Source of the DNA: Tistrella mobilis
GTDB lineage: Bacteria; Pseudomonadota; Alphaproteobacteria; Tistrellales; Tistrellaceae
Assembly (NCBI RefSeq): GCF_039634785.1
Contig: NZ_JBBIAB010000009.1
Location: 124,001 to 188,000, forward strand
DNA: 64,000 nt
Direction: 5' to 3'
The first letter of the stretch is position 1; the number at the start of each line of letters is the position of its first letter. The translations under genes were made by a program, and so were the position numbers. The notes under the pieces are model-generated. The model saw only the letters and a program-made list of their open reading frames with translations. It did not search any database and was not told the origin of the DNA. This document shows, piece by piece, positions 52,152 through 61,297 of the stretch.

Positions 52152-53100
52152 GACATCGGAGATGCCGCCACCCGAGCCGCTGCCTGCCGACCGGCGCGCG
52201 ATCGAGGCCTTCCTTGAAATGCTGGGGGCAGAGGGTGGGCTTGCCGACAACACCCTCGTCGCCTATGCCACGGATCTGGACGATGCCGCCCGGGCCCTAA
52301 GTGCGGATGGCGGGCTGGTCACCGCCGCGGCCGATGCGCTTGCCCGCTATCTGGCGGTGCTGGAGGCGCGCGGGCTGACGGCCGAGACCCAGGCACGGCG
52401 GCTGTCGGCCCTGCGCCGCTTTTTCCGTTTTCTGGCGAGCGAGGGCCGCCGTCCCGATCAGCCGACCGATCGGCTGGATGCGCCGCGCCGGCGCCGGCCG
52501 CTGCCCAAACTGCTGTCGGAAGACGAGGTCGACCGGCTGATCGCGGCGGCCCATGCCATGCCCGGCCCCGACGGTCGCCGGCTGGCGGCGATCGTGGAAC
52601 TGCTCTACGCCTCGGGCCTGCGGGTCACGGAGCTGGTGACCCTGCCGGCCGCGGCGCTTGCCCGCGATCCGCAGGTGCTGATGGTGCGCGGCAAGGGCGG
52701 CCGCGACCGGCTGGTGCCGCTCGGTGCGCCGGCCAGGGCGGCGGCACGGGCCTATCTCGAGGTGCGGGGCAGCTTCCTGCCGCCGGACCGCACGGCCCAG
52801 GGCTTTCTGTTCCCGTCACGTGCCGCAGAAGGCCATCTCACCCGTCAGCGGGTGGGGCAGCTGCTGAAGCTTCTGGCGCTCGGCGCCGGGCTGGATCCGG
52901 CGCGGGTCTCCCCCCATGTGCTTCGCCATGCTTTCGCAAGCCATCTGCTGTCGGGCGGGGCCGACCTCCGGGTGGTGCAGCAGCTGCTCGGCCATGCCGA
53001 CATCACCACCACCCAGATCTATACCCATGTGCTGGATGCCGATCTGCGCCGGGCGATCGAACGGGCGCATCCGCTGTCGACCGCTGATCTGGCCGGCTAG
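52144..53100 (+). CDS. xerD: Tyrosine recombinase XerD
   Basis: Site-specific recombinase that resolves chromosome dimers at dif with XerC. The 318-residue protein has an N-terminal SAM-like core-binding domain and the catalytic domain with Arg in LLYASGLRVTELV, Lys in VRGKGGRDRLVPL, the HVLRHAFASHLL box, and the LLGHADITTTQIYTHV box containing the nucleophile Tyr. GTG at 52144 overlaps the previous stop; ATG at 52162 is an alternative. Its last codon TAG shares the bases CTAG with the convergent IclR gene stop. Confidence 0.93.
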   Translation: MSETSEMPPPEPLPADRRAIEAFLEMLGAEGGLADNTLVAYATDLDDAARALSADGGLVTAAADALARYLAVLEARGLTAETQARRLSALRRFFRFLASEGRRPDQPTDRLDAPRRRRPLPKLLSEDEVDRLIAAAHAMPGPDGRRLAAIVELLYASGLRVTELVTLPAAALARDPQVLMVRGKGGRDRLVPLGAPARAAARAYLEVRGSFLPPDRTAQGFLFPSRAAEGHLTRQRVGQLLKLLALGAGLDPARVSPHVLRHAFASHLLSGGADLRVVQQLLGHADITTTQIYTHVLDADLRRAIERAHPLSTADLAG

Positions 53101-53870
53101 AGCGCCCGCCCGATTTCTGCGGCCGCGTCGCCGACCATGCGCCCCAGCAGGGCCAGCCGGTCGTCCGAGATGCGCGCCGTCGGCCCGCTGATCGAGATGG
53201 CGGCCCGGGGGCTTCCGCCGGCACGGCCGGCCGGGATGGCCGCGGCCACGCAGCGCAGGCCCACCGATTGTTCCTCGTCGTCGAGCGCCCAGCCCTGGCT
53301 GCGGATCCGGTCCAGCTCCGACGCGATCGTCTCCGTCCCGGCGGGGGCGGGGAGGGAACCGGCCGCGAGCAGGGCCTTGCCGACGCCGGTCGAGACCATC
53401 GGCACCCGCGCGCCCGGCCGGGCGAAGGCGCGCATCATCTCGGCACATTCGACCTGGGCCAGATAGAGCATCCGGTCATCCGAACGGATCGCGAGGTTCA
53501 CGGTCTCGCCCGACCGCTCCATCAGCCGCTGCATCACCGGCCGGGCAGTCTGGACCAGATGGCGGGCGGGATCGAAGGCCTGGCCGGTGACGAAGGCTTC
53601 GGGACCGACCTGCCAGAGGCCGGTGCCGCTGTCGAACCGCGCCCAGCCGCGATTGGCCAGCGTGTTCAGCAGCCGGTGGGCGGTGGAGGCGGCAAGACCC
53701 GCACGGCGTGCGGCATCCGACAGCCCGATGCCGTCGGGCATCGCGGTGAGCACCGCCATCAGGTCCAGCGCGCGGAGCACGGCCTGCACGCCGCCGGCGG
53801 TACCGGCGCCGTCGGGGCCCGGTGCCGAAGGGGTGCCTGCGGCCGAGGTGGAAGAAGGGGGCGTGGTCAT
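53097..53870 (-). CDS. IclR family transcriptional regulator
   Basis: Regulator of 257 residues. The N-terminal winged helix (AVLRALDLMAVLTAMPDGIG, then RRAGLAASTAHRLLNTLANR) is followed by an IclR effector domain (VNLAIRSDDRMLYLAQVEC through STGVGKALLAAGSL). A low-complexity Ser/Pro/Gly leader precedes the HTH. It is divergent from the malyl-CoA lyase gene, with a typical IclR-type palindrome between them, so it probably controls both (inference). Effectors of this family are often small acids such as glyoxylate. Confidence 0.9.
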   Translation of the reverse strand: MTTPPSSTSAAGTPSAPGPDGAGTAGGVQAVLRALDLMAVLTAMPDGIGLSDAARRAGLAASTAHRLLNTLANRGWARFDSGTGLWQVGPEAFVTGQAFDPARHLVQTARPVMQRLMERSGETVNLAIRSDDRMLYLAQVECAEMMRAFARPGARVPMVSTGVGKALLAAGSLPAPAGTETIASELDRIRSQGWALDDEEQSVGLRCVAAAIPAGRAGGSPRAAISISGPTARISDDRLALLGRMVGDAAAEIGRAL

Positions 53871-53899
53871 GGGCTAGCCATACCATGCTTCCGCGGCGT

Positions 53900-53926
53900 T
53901 TTCCATAGGATGGAAAGGTCTTCCAT
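53900..53926. promoter_or_regulatory. Probable IclR operator, three alternating half-sites
   Basis: TTTCCAT-AGG-ATGGAAA (53900-53916) and ATGGAA-AGGTC-TTCCAT (53910-53926) overlap, giving three half-sites of the ATGGAA/TTCCAT type. IclR proteins are known to bind TGGAAA/TTTCCA palindromes. It ends four bases upstream of the -35 box of the malyl-CoA lyase promoter. Confidence 0.75.
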
Positions 53927-53930
53927 TTTC

Positions 53931-53959
53931 TTGCGAGCAGCCGGGGGCTTTGTTATGGT
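53931..53959 (+). promoter_or_regulatory. Promoter of the malyl-CoA lyase gene
   Basis: TTGCGA (53931-53936), 17-base spacer, TATGGT (53954-53959), 79 bases before the start codon and right beside the IclR-type operator. Confidence 0.6.
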
Positions 53960-54038
53960 GCACCGCGACAACGGGCGCGGCGTTTCTCCCCTCTCAAAAG
54001 CCGGGCGCCCGGACACGAACATCCGGAGAGCGAGACCC

Positions 54039-55022
54039 ATGAGCTTCACGATCGTCAAGGAGGCCACCCCGCGCCTCAACCGCAGCGAACTCGCCGTGCC
54101 GGGTTCGAGCCCGAAATTCTTCGAGAAGGCGGCCAAGGGCCCCTCGGACGTGATCTTCCTCGACCTGGAAGATGCTGTGGCGCCGGACGACAAGGAGCAG
54201 GCCCGCAAGAACGTCATCCAGGCCCTGAACGACATCGACTGGCGCGGCAACGGCAAGACGATGAGCGTGCGCATCAACGGCCTCGATACGCATTACATGT
54301 ATCGTGACGTCGTCGACGTGGTGGAGCAGGCGGGCCACAACCTCGACCTGATCATGATCCCGAAGATCGGCACCGCCGGCGACGTCTATGCGCTGGACAT
54401 GCTGGTTACCCAGATCGAGCAGGCCAAGGGCATCAAGCACCGCATCGGTTTCGAGCTGATCATCGAGACCGCGCTCGGCATGGCGAACATCAACGAGATC
54501 GCCAAGGCCAGCCCGCGCCTTGAGTCGCTGCATTTCGGCGTGGCCGACTACTCCGCCTCGACCCGTGCCCGCACCACCAATATCGGCGGCGCCAACGCCG
54601 AATACGGCGTGCTGACCGAGGCCGACGCTTCGGGCAAGCGCGATTATCACTGGGGCGATCAGTGGCATTACGCCCTGTCGCGCATGGTCGTCGCGGCCCG
54701 CGCCAATGGTCTGCGCCCGATCGACGGCCCCTTCGGCGACATCTCGGACCCGGACGGTTATCGTGCCCAGGCGCTGCGGTCGGCGGCGCTCGGCTGCGAG
54801 GGCAAGTGGGCGATCCATCCGTCGCAGGTCGACATCGCCAACGAGGTGATGTCGCCGTCGGAGAAGGACGTCACCAAGGCCCGCCGTATCCTGGAAGCGA
54901 TGGAGCAGGCCCAGAAGGAAGGCCGCGGAGCGGTCACCCTCGACGGCAAGCTGATCGACATCGCCTCGATCCGCCAGGCCCAGGGCATCGTCGCCAAGGC
55001 CGACCAGATCGCCGGGCGCTGA
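54039..55022 (+). CDS. mcl1: L-malyl-CoA / beta-methylmalyl-CoA lyase (HpcH/HpaI family)
   Basis: Cleaves malyl-CoA to acetyl-CoA and glyoxylate and beta-methylmalyl-CoA to propionyl-CoA and glyoxylate, as used in the ethylmalonyl-CoA pathway. The 327-residue protein has RSELAVPGSSPKFFEKAAKG, the metal ligand region VIFLDLEDAVAPDDK, IMIPKIGTAGDVYALD, FELIIETALGMANI and KWAIHPSQVDIANEV. The length and the YSASTRARTTNIGG segment fit the Mcl1 group rather than CitE. Start MSFTIVKE has CGGAGAGCGAG upstream. Followed by a very strong terminator. Confidence 0.9.
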   Translation: MSFTIVKEATPRLNRSELAVPGSSPKFFEKAAKGPSDVIFLDLEDAVAPDDKEQARKNVIQALNDIDWRGNGKTMSVRINGLDTHYMYRDVVDVVEQAGHNLDLIMIPKIGTAGDVYALDMLVTQIEQAKGIKHRIGFELIIETALGMANINEIAKASPRLESLHFGVADYSASTRARTTNIGGANAEYGVLTEADASGKRDYHWGDQWHYALSRMVVAARANGLRPIDGPFGDISDPDGYRAQALRSAALGCEGKWAIHPSQVDIANEVMSPSEKDVTKARRILEAMEQAQKEGRGAVTLDGKLIDIASIRQAQGIVAKADQIAGR

Positions 55023-55052
55023 GCCTCTGCCGGCCCCGGGGCCGGGCTTCTG

Positions 55053-55086
55053 CGGCGGTGCCGGATCTGGCACCGCCGTTTTTTTT
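55053..55086 (+). terminator. Strong rho-independent terminator after the malyl-CoA lyase gene
   Basis: CGGCGGTGCC, loop GGATCT, GGCACCGCCG, followed by eight T residues (55079-55086). The best intrinsic terminator in the window. Confidence 0.95.
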
Positions 55087-55207
55087 GGGCTAAGGTGCGG
55101 CCCGACATCGGGAAAACCGTCATTTCCGGCCGTCTCAACCCTTGCCGCCCCGGTTTCGAGGGGGCATGTATGGCCGCGACGTCCCAGCCATCAGCCGAGA
55201 GCCCTCC

Positions 55208-56161
55208 ATGAACCATTTCCTGGATTTCGAGAAGCCGATCGCGGAACTCGAGGGGAAGATCAAGGAACTTCGCCACCTGTCGGGCGAGACCGGGGTCAAT
55301 ATCGTCGAGGAGGTCGGCAAGCTCGAGACCAAGGTCGACCGGCTGCTGCGCCAGATCTATGCCAAGCTCTCGCCCTGGCAGAAGACCCAGGTTGCCCGCC
55401 ATCCGGAGCGGCCGCATTTCAGCCACTACCTCAAGGCGCTGGTGACCGATTTCACCCCGCTGGCGGGTGACCGGGTTTTCGGCGAGGACCAGGCGGTGAT
55501 CGGCGGCCTCGGCCGGATCGGCGAGCGGGCGGTGATGGTCATCGGCCAGGAAAAGGGCCATGACGTCGAAAGCCGCGTGCGCCACAATTTCGGCATGGCC
55601 CGCCCCGAGGGCTATCGCAAGGCCCAGCGCCTGATGCGCATGGCCGACCGCTTCGGCCTGCCGGTGGTGACCTTCGTCGATACCGCCGGTGCCTATCCGG
55701 GTGTCGGTGCCGAAGAGCGCGGCCAGGCAGAGGCGATTGCCCGCTCGATCGAGGTCGGCCTGGATCTGCGGGTGCCGGCGATTGCTGTGGTGATCGGCGA
55801 GGGCGGCAGTGGCGGGGCGATCGCGCTTGCGGCTGCCAACAAGGTCATGATGCTGGAGCATTCGATCTATTCGGTGATCAGCCCCGAGGGTTGCGCCTCG
55901 ATCCTCTGGCGCTCGGGCGAGAATGCCAAGGATGCCGCCGAGGCGCTGAAGCTCACCGCACAGGACCTGTTCCGCCTGAAGCTGATCGACCAGATCATCG
56001 ACGAGCCGATGGGCGGTGCCCATCGCGACCCGGCCGCGGCCATGGCCACCGTCGGCCGTGCGATCGAGGCGGCGCTTGCCGATCTGGAGACGAAGAGCGG
56101 CGACGAGCTGCGCAATCTGCGCCGCGACAAGTTCATCGCCATGGGCCGCGATCTCGATTGA
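55208..56161 (+). CDS. accA: Acetyl-CoA carboxylase carboxyltransferase subunit alpha
   Basis: Forms the carboxyltransferase with AccD and makes malonyl-CoA for fatty acid synthesis. The 317-residue protein opens FLDFEKPIAELEGKIKELR and has the crotonase-type core: RMADRFGLPVVTFVDTAGAY, GEGGSGGAIALA, and SVISPEGCASILWR. Start MNHFLDFE chosen by homology; the frame is open to 55142. An in-frame TTG of the next gene overlaps its stop. Confidence 0.96.
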   Translation: MNHFLDFEKPIAELEGKIKELRHLSGETGVNIVEEVGKLETKVDRLLRQIYAKLSPWQKTQVARHPERPHFSHYLKALVTDFTPLAGDRVFGEDQAVIGGLGRIGERAVMVIGQEKGHDVESRVRHNFGMARPEGYRKAQRLMRMADRFGLPVVTFVDTAGAYPGVGAEERGQAEAIARSIEVGLDLRVPAIAVVIGEGGSGGAIALAAANKVMMLEHSIYSVISPEGCASILWRSGENAKDAAEALKLTAQDLFRLKLIDQIIDEPMGGAHRDPAAAMATVGRAIEAALADLETKSGDELRNLRRDKFIAMGRDLD

Positions 56162-56994
56162 GCACGCGTCTGGTCCCCGGCGACTGGGTCGATCCCGCGA
56201 CCGGCGCGCCGCTGGGCGAAGCCACCCTGCTCGACCGGATCGGGCGGGTGAGGGTGGTGCTTGCCGGGGAGCGTCATGACGACCCCGCCATCCATCACTG
56301 GCAGGCCTATGTCGCCCGCCTGCTCCACGATCGCCATGGCTGTGATCGTGCCGGCCGGATGGCGGTCGGGTTCGAGATGTTTCCGACCCGCGTCCAGCCC
56401 GTGCTCGATGCCTGGACGCGCGGGGCGATCCCCAGCCTCGAGGCCTTTCTCGAGGCGGTGGACTGGAAAGCGGTCTGGGGGTTCGATCCGGAACTCTATC
56501 TGCCGCTGATCCGCTTCTGCCGCCGGCCGGGTGTCAGGATGCTGGCGCTCAACTGCCCGCGTGATCTGGTCCGGCAGGTGGGGCGCGAGGGATGGGATGC
56601 CGCGGCAGAGCGCGCCGCGGCCGAAGGCATTTCCCGTCCGGCACCGGCCTCCGACGCCTATCGGCGCCAGCTCGCCGCCATGACCGCTCGTGCCATGGCC
56701 GATCCGGCCGGGGATCCCGAAGCCGCCCGGCGCTTCGATCGCTTCGTCATGGCCCAGCAGGTCTGGGACCGGGCCTTTGCCTGCGGCATCGCGCGGGCCC
56801 TGACGGATGCGGAACCGCCGGCGGTGGTGCTCGGCATCATCGGGCGTGGTCACATGGCCTTCGGTAACGGCACGCCCCATCAGCTGGCCGATCTCGGCAT
56901 CCATGACACCGCGGTTCTGATGACCGGATCTGCAGAGGACCCGTTTGCCCTCGCGCCGGGCGCGGCGGACGCGGTCTGGCGCTTCGACGCCTGA
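56158..56994 (+). CDS. ChaN-like haem-binding (DUF399) protein
   Basis: Protein of about 278 residues in the ChaN/TIKI superfamily. Typical parts are VVLAGERHDDPAIHHWQ, VGFEMFPTRVQPVLDAW, WGFDPELYLPLIRFCR and a second-half segment VVLGIIGRGHMAFGNG with a conserved His. Bacterial members bind haem or may be peptidases. No signal peptide or lipobox is seen, so it may be cytoplasmic here. The start must be TTG at 56158, overlapping the accA stop as TTGA, or a non-ATG codon just inside; no ATG is near the start of similarity. Confidence 0.8.
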   Translation: MSTRLVPGDWVDPATGAPLGEATLLDRIGRVRVVLAGERHDDPAIHHWQAYVARLLHDRHGCDRAGRMAVGFEMFPTRVQPVLDAWTRGAIPSLEAFLEAVDWKAVWGFDPELYLPLIRFCRRPGVRMLALNCPRDLVRQVGREGWDAAAERAAAEGISRPAPASDAYRRQLAAMTARAMADPAGDPEAARRFDRFVMAQQVWDRAFACGIARALTDAEPPAVVLGIIGRGHMAFGNGTPHQLADLGIHDTAVLMTGSAEDPFALAPGAADAVWRFDA

Positions 56995-57183
56995 TCCGGC
57001 TCCGTCGGATGTGCCGTCCGCCCACGGATGGCGGCGGCCGCGATTGCGGGTGACATCTTGCGGTGGTTCTAACCATCGCCTAGGTGCGCGCGCCCTGTGT
57101 CTTCCGCTCCCCCCATACTCGATGGCAGGGCCTGGGCGCTGCTGCTCGGCCTCGCCGGTGGACGGGCGGCTCTTTCAACGCAA

Positions 57184-57214
57184 ACGCCCGCGGCATCGCT
57201 GATGCCGCGGGCGT
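57184..57214 (-). terminator. Terminator after secA
   Basis: Perfect 14-base-pair stem ACGCCCGCGGCATC/GATGCCGCGGGCGT with a three-base loop. It is followed on the minus strand by T-rich TTTGCGTT, 29 bases after the secA stop. Confidence 0.8.
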
Positions 57215-57242
57215 CCGGCGGAGCGTCGCAGGCGGGCTGGTC

Positions 57243-59921
57243 TCAGACCAGCCGGCCGTGGCAGTGCTTGAACTTCTTGCCGGAGCCGCAGGGGCAGTTG
57301 CTGTTGCGGGGCGTGCGCTCCCAGCCGGCGGGCAGGGCCTCCGGCGGCGCGTCCTCGCCCGGGGCATCGGTCACGGCTGCCGGGCCCGGCAGGCTCTCGG
57401 TGGTCGGCTGCATCGGCCGCTCGGCTTCCTGCGGCTGGGGGGTGCCGGCCATGCGGATCTCCAGATGCGACAGCACCTGGGTCACGGTCTCGCGCATGCG
57501 ATCGAGCATCGCCTCGAACAGCGAGAAGGCCTCGCGCTTGTACTCGTTCAGCGGATCCTTCTGCGCATAGGCGCGCAGCACGATGCCCTGGCGGAGATAG
57601 TCCAGCTGGAGCAGATGCTCCTTCCAATGGTGGTCGATGATCTGGAGCAGCAGGCTCTTCTCGACCCGGTGCATGGTCTCGGCGCCATAGGCCTCGATCT
57701 TCTGCGCCATCACCGCATCCGACGCCTCGGTGATCCGCTCGCGCAGAATGTCGGGGTCGATGCCTTCCTCGGCCGCCCAGTCCTTGATCGGCAGCTCGAC
57801 CGCCAGCACCTTGCGGCAGCGTTCGGCCAGCTCGTCTACATTCCACTGCTCGGGATACGACTTCTCGGGCGCGTATTCCGAGACAATCTCGCCGATGACC
57901 TCGTGGCGCATCGACAGCACGGTATCGTCGACGCGCTCGGCATTCATCATCTCGCGACGCTGCTCGTAGACGACCTTGCGCTGGTCGTTCATCACGTCGT
58001 CATAGCGCAGCAGGTTCTTGCGGATGTCGAAATTGCGGGCTTCGACCTTCTGCTGGGCCTTTTCGAGCGCCTTGTTGATCCAGGGATGGGTGATCGCCTC
58101 ACCCTCTTCCAGACCCAGGCGCTTCAGCATGCCGTCGATGCGCTCCGAGCCGAAGATGCGCATCAGGTCGTCTTCGAGCGAGACGAAGAACTTCGAGGCA
58201 CCCGGATCGCCCTGACGGCCCGAGCGGCCGCGGAGCTGGTTGTCGATGCGCCGGCTTTCATGGCGCTCCGAGCCGATGACGTAGAGGCCGCCGGCCGCCA
58301 TCACCTTCGCCTTGGCCTCTTCGAGCTGGGCTGCGATCTCGGCGGTGCGGCGGGTACGTTCGGCCTCGTCGGTGACGTCGGCCAGTTCGACCTCCACCCG
58401 CATTTCGAGATTGCCGCCGAGCTGGATGTCGGTGCCGCGGCCGGCCATGTTGGTCGCGATGGTCACGGCACCCGGCCGGCCGGCCTGGGCGACGATCTGG
58501 GCTTCCTGCTCGTGATAGCGGGCATTCAGCACCTGGTGGGGCACGCCCGCCTCGGTGAACAGCCGCGAGATCAGCTCGGACTTCTCGATCGACACCGTGC
58601 CGATCAGCACCGGCTGGCCCTTGGCCGAGGCCTGCTTCACCTCGGTGACGATCGCCTGGATCTTCTCGCGCTCGGTCCGGTAGACCTCGTCGTCGGCATC
58701 CTTGCGCTGCACCGGCCGGTTGGTCGGGATGGCGACGACTTCGAGCTTGTAGATCTCGCCGAACTCGCCCGCTTCGGTCAGCGCCGTGCCGGTCATGCCG
58801 GACAGCTTCGGGTAGAGGCGGAAATAGTTCTGGAAGGTGATCGACGCGAGCGTCTGGTTCTCGTTCTGGATCGTCACCCGCTCTTTCGCCTCGAGGGCCT
58901 GATGCAGCCCTTCGGAATAGCGGCGTCCGTCCATCATGCGGCCGGTGAACTCGTCGATGATGATGACCTTGTCATCCTTGACGATGTAGTCCACGTCCCG
59001 GGTGAACAGCTTGTGGGCGCGCAGCGCCTGGTTCACGTGATGGACGATGGCGACGTTCTCGACGTCGTAGAGCCCGCCCTGGATCAGCCCGGCCTCGCGC
59101 AGCCCGTTCTCGATCCGCTCCTGGCCGGCTTCGGTCAGGATCACCGTGCGCTGCTTCTCGTCCTTCTCGAAATCTTCCTCGCCCAGGCCGGGGATGAAGG
59201 TGTCGACCAGGCGGTACAGGTCGGAATTGTCCTCGGTGGGGCCCGAGATGATCAGCGGCGTGCGCGCTTCGTCGATCAGGATGCTGTCGACCTCGTCGAC
59301 GACCGCGAAGTTGAACGGCCGCTGGACCATCTGCTCCAGACCGTACTTCATGTTGTCGCGCAGATAGTCGAAGCCGAACTCGTTATTGGTGCCGTAGGTG
59401 ATGTCCGCGGCATAGGCGAGGCGGCGGGAATGGTCGTCCATGCCGGGCAGGATCACGCCGACCGTCAGGCCGAGGAAACGATGGACCTGACCCATCCAGT
59501 GCGAGTCGCGCCGGGCCAGATAGTCGTTCACCGTCACGACGTGGACGCCCTTGCCCTCGATCGCGTTCAGATAGGCGGCGAGCGTCGAGACCAGGGTCTT
59601 GCCTTCGCCGGTCTTCATCTCGGCGATCTTGCCCTGGTGCAGAACCATGCCGCCGATCAGCTGGACGTCGAAATGCCGCTGACCCAGAACCCGCCGCGCG
59701 GCCTCGCGCACGGTTGCAAAAGCGTCCACCAGAATGGAGTCGAGCGTCTCACCCTTGGCGAGACGCTCGCGGAACTGGTCGGTGCGTGCGCGCAGCGCCT
59801 CATCGTCGAGGGCCTGAACCTCGGGCTCCTTGGCGTTGATGGCCTGCACCGCCCGCTGGAGCGACTTCACCGTCCGATCGTTGGCGGTTCCGAAAACCCG
59901 CCGGGCAAGAGCGCCGAACAT
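57243..59921 (-). CDS. secA: Preprotein translocase ATPase SecA
   Basis: Motor ATPase that drives protein export through SecYEG. The 892-residue protein has [16 protein letters not shown] at its start, Walker A in [11 protein letters not shown], the [18 protein letters not shown] Walker B region, and [19 protein letters not shown] and a C-terminal zinc-binding SEC-C motif ([14 protein letters not shown]) are also present. The start was chosen from the family N-terminus, with AGGGG upstream; a longer frame has no similarity. Its promoter lies at 60053-60081. Confidence 0.97.
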   Translation of the reverse strand: MFGALARRVFGTANDRTVKSLQRAVQAINAKEPEVQALDDEALRARTDQFRERLAKGETLDSILVDAFATVREAARRVLGQRHFDVQLIGGMVLHQGKIAEMKTGEGKTLVSTLAAYLNAIEGKGVHVVTVNDYLARRDSHWMGQVHRFLGLTVGVILPGMDDHSRRLAYAADITYGTNNEFGFDYLRDNMKYGLEQMVQRPFNFAVVDEVDSILIDEARTPLIISGPTEDNSDLYRLVDTFIPGLGEEDFEKDEKQRTVILTEAGQERIENGLREAGLIQGGLYDVENVAIVHHVNQALRAHKLFTRDVDYIVKDDKVIIIDEFTGRMMDGRRYSEGLHQALEAKERVTIQNENQTLASITFQNYFRLYPKLSGMTGTALTEAGEFGEIYKLEVVAIPTNRPVQRKDADDEVYRTEREKIQAIVTEVKQASAKGQPVLIGTVSIEKSELISRLFTEAGVPHQVLNARYHEQEAQIVAQAGRPGAVTIATNMAGRGTDIQLGGNLEMRVEVELADVTDEAERTRRTAEIAAQLEEAKAKVMAAGGLYVIGSERHESRRIDNQLRGRSGRQGDPGASKFFVSLEDDLMRIFGSERIDGMLKRLGLEEGEAITHPWINKALEKAQQKVEARNFDIRKNLLRYDDVMNDQRKVVYEQRREMMNAERVDDTVLSMRHEVIGEIVSEYAPEKSYPEQWNVDELAERCRKVLAVELPIKDWAAEEGIDPDILRERITEASDAVMAQKIEAYGAETMHRVEKSLLLQIIDHHWKEHLLQLDYLRQGIVLRAYAQKDPLNEYKREAFSLFEAMLDRMRETVTQVLSHLEIRMAGTPQPQEAERPMQPTTESLPGPAAVTDAPGEDAPPEALPAGWERTPRNSNCPCGSGKKFKHCHGRLV

Positions 59922-60288
59922 GTAATCCCCTGACCTGCTCCACGAAACACGCGAGACCGTCCGGACCGGAGCATGCGGGGTGCGGACGGCGACGTCATCA
60001 TGCGCGCGACAGACCATGGATGCGAGCGGAACCCGCCTCCACGGACGTTCCTCAAATAAGGGGTCGTGGGTGCCCTGTCAATCACGCGGGGTTCCCGGCC
60101 CGCGCTTCGCCGCCGATGGCGCTGCACGCTTGCAAGGTCATGGGTTTTCGGCACTTGTGATCAGCGTGGGCCTGTGCATCATGAGCGTCCTGATCTGCTG
60201 GCGGCGAAGTCGTCGGCAGGCGTCCTGACGGGCCGGCGACCTCTGCCCGATCCCCGCGCCCCGACCGACCCTTAGGGAGACTGTCCGC
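59922..60288. other. Divergent intergenic region secA / parvulin gene
   Basis: This 367-base region carries the secA promoter. No obvious promoter was seen for the parvulin gene, though a GGGAG ribosome site precedes its ATG. Short open frames here show no similarity to known proteins. Confidence 0.4.
60053..60081 (-). promoter_or_regulatory. Promoter of secA
   Basis: On the minus strand a consensus TTGACA (60081-60076), a 17-base spacer and TATTTG (60058-60053). The leader to the secA start codon would be about 125 bases long. Confidence 0.65.
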
Positions 60289-61215
60289 ATGCTCATCCGC
60301 AGCGCGCGCCGGCCGATCACCGCCGCCCTCGCCGCCCTGCTTCTCGCCTCGGTCACCCATGTTTCGGCGCTGCGCGCCGAAGAGGCGAAGCCCGCAGCCG
60401 ACGATCCGGTGGTTGCCCTCGTCGACGGGGCCGAGATCCATCGCTCGGACGTGGTCGCGGCGTACGAAACCCTGCCGCCGCCCTACCGTTCGCTGCCCTT
60501 CGCGCAGCTTTACGATACGCTGCTCGACAATGTGATCAGCAGCCGGCTGATGGTCGAAGCCGCCCGCAAGCAGGGTCTGGAAGAGGATGCCGAGGTCAAG
60601 ACCCGCATCCAGCGTGCCGCCGACCGGGTGCTGACCGAATCCTATCTGACCAAGCTGATCGACGACGCGGTCACCGAGGATGCGCTGAAGGCCGAGTATG
60701 AGGCCTTCAAGAAGGACTTCCAGCCCGAGGACGAGGTCCACGCCCGCCATATCCTGGTGGCGACCGAAGACGAAGCCAAGGCGATCAAGGCCGAGCTCGA
60801 CAAGGGTGCGGATTTCGCCAAGCTCGCGTCCGAGAAGTCGACGGATCCCGGTGCCGCCAATGGTGGCGATCTGGGCTTCTTCACCGCCGACCGGATGGTG
60901 AAGCCCTTCGCCGATGCGGCCTTCGCGATGAAGCCCGGCGAGATTTCGGATCCGGTCCAGACCCAGTTCGGCTGGCACGTGATCAAGCTGGAAGAGCGCC
61001 GCAAGCAGCCGGTTCCCGCCTTCGACGAGAAGAAGCAGGAGCTGGAGATGGAGCTGCAGCGCAAGACCGTCGATCAGACGCTCGAGGCGCTGCGCAAGGA
61101 TGCGAAGATCGAGCGTGTCGAGGAAGCGGCCCCCGCGGCTGCCGCCCCGGCCGCCGGAGCGCCCGCATCCGAGGCGCCCGCCGCCCAGACCCCGGCCGCG
61201 AAGCCCCAGGGCTGA
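60289..61215 (+). CDS. Periplasmic parvulin-type peptidyl-prolyl isomerase
   Basis: Secreted folding helper of 308 residues. A signal peptide (ITAALAALLLASVTHVSALR) is followed by a SurA/PrsA-like N-terminal helical domain. A single parvulin domain (about 145-245: EVHARHILVATEDEAKAI, DPGAANGGDLGFF, FGWHVIKLEERR) comes next, and then an Ala/Pro-rich tail of about 35 residues. This gene stands next to secA and argJ in many alphaproteobacteria. It probably assists outer-membrane or periplasmic protein folding. Confidence 0.93.
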   Translation: MLIRSARRPITAALAALLLASVTHVSALRAEEAKPAADDPVVALVDGAEIHRSDVVAAYETLPPPYRSLPFAQLYDTLLDNVISSRLMVEAARKQGLEEDAEVKTRIQRAADRVLTESYLTKLIDDAVTEDALKAEYEAFKKDFQPEDEVHARHILVATEDEAKAIKAELDKGADFAKLASEKSTDPGAANGGDLGFFTADRMVKPFADAAFAMKPGEISDPVQTQFGWHVIKLEERRKQPVPAFDEKKQELEMELQRKTVDQTLEALRKDAKIERVEEAAPAAAAPAAGAPASEAPAAQTPAAKPQG

Positions 61216-61244
61216 CGCGGGCCATCTTCAGTCTGCCGATCCAC

Positions 61245-61274
61245 ACGGCGGGGGATGACATCATCCTCCGCCGT
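61245..61274 (+). terminator. Hairpin between the parvulin gene and argJ
   Basis: ACGGCGG with CCGCCGT and an inner GGATGA/TCATCC pairing form a long stem with a tiny loop, 30 bases after the parvulin stop. There is no T-run, so it may be a processing or partial termination signal rather than a full terminator. Confidence 0.4.
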
Positions 61275-61297
61275 CATACCGTCCGGAGAGATTGCCC

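Noticed and set aside
52144-53100. XerD as a phage or island integrase
   Set aside because: The protein has normal XerD length and motifs, and the surroundings are core genes with no tRNA, attachment repeats or phage genes.
57084-59933. Very long open frame antisense to secA
   Set aside because: It is the complement of secA third-position G/C bias; it is rich in His, Arg, Asp and Gln, without any known domain, and secA on the other strand is certain.
59980-60280. Short open frames between secA and the parvulin gene
   Set aside because: They are Arg-rich, in several frames, without ribosome sites or family resemblance, and overlap the secA promoter.
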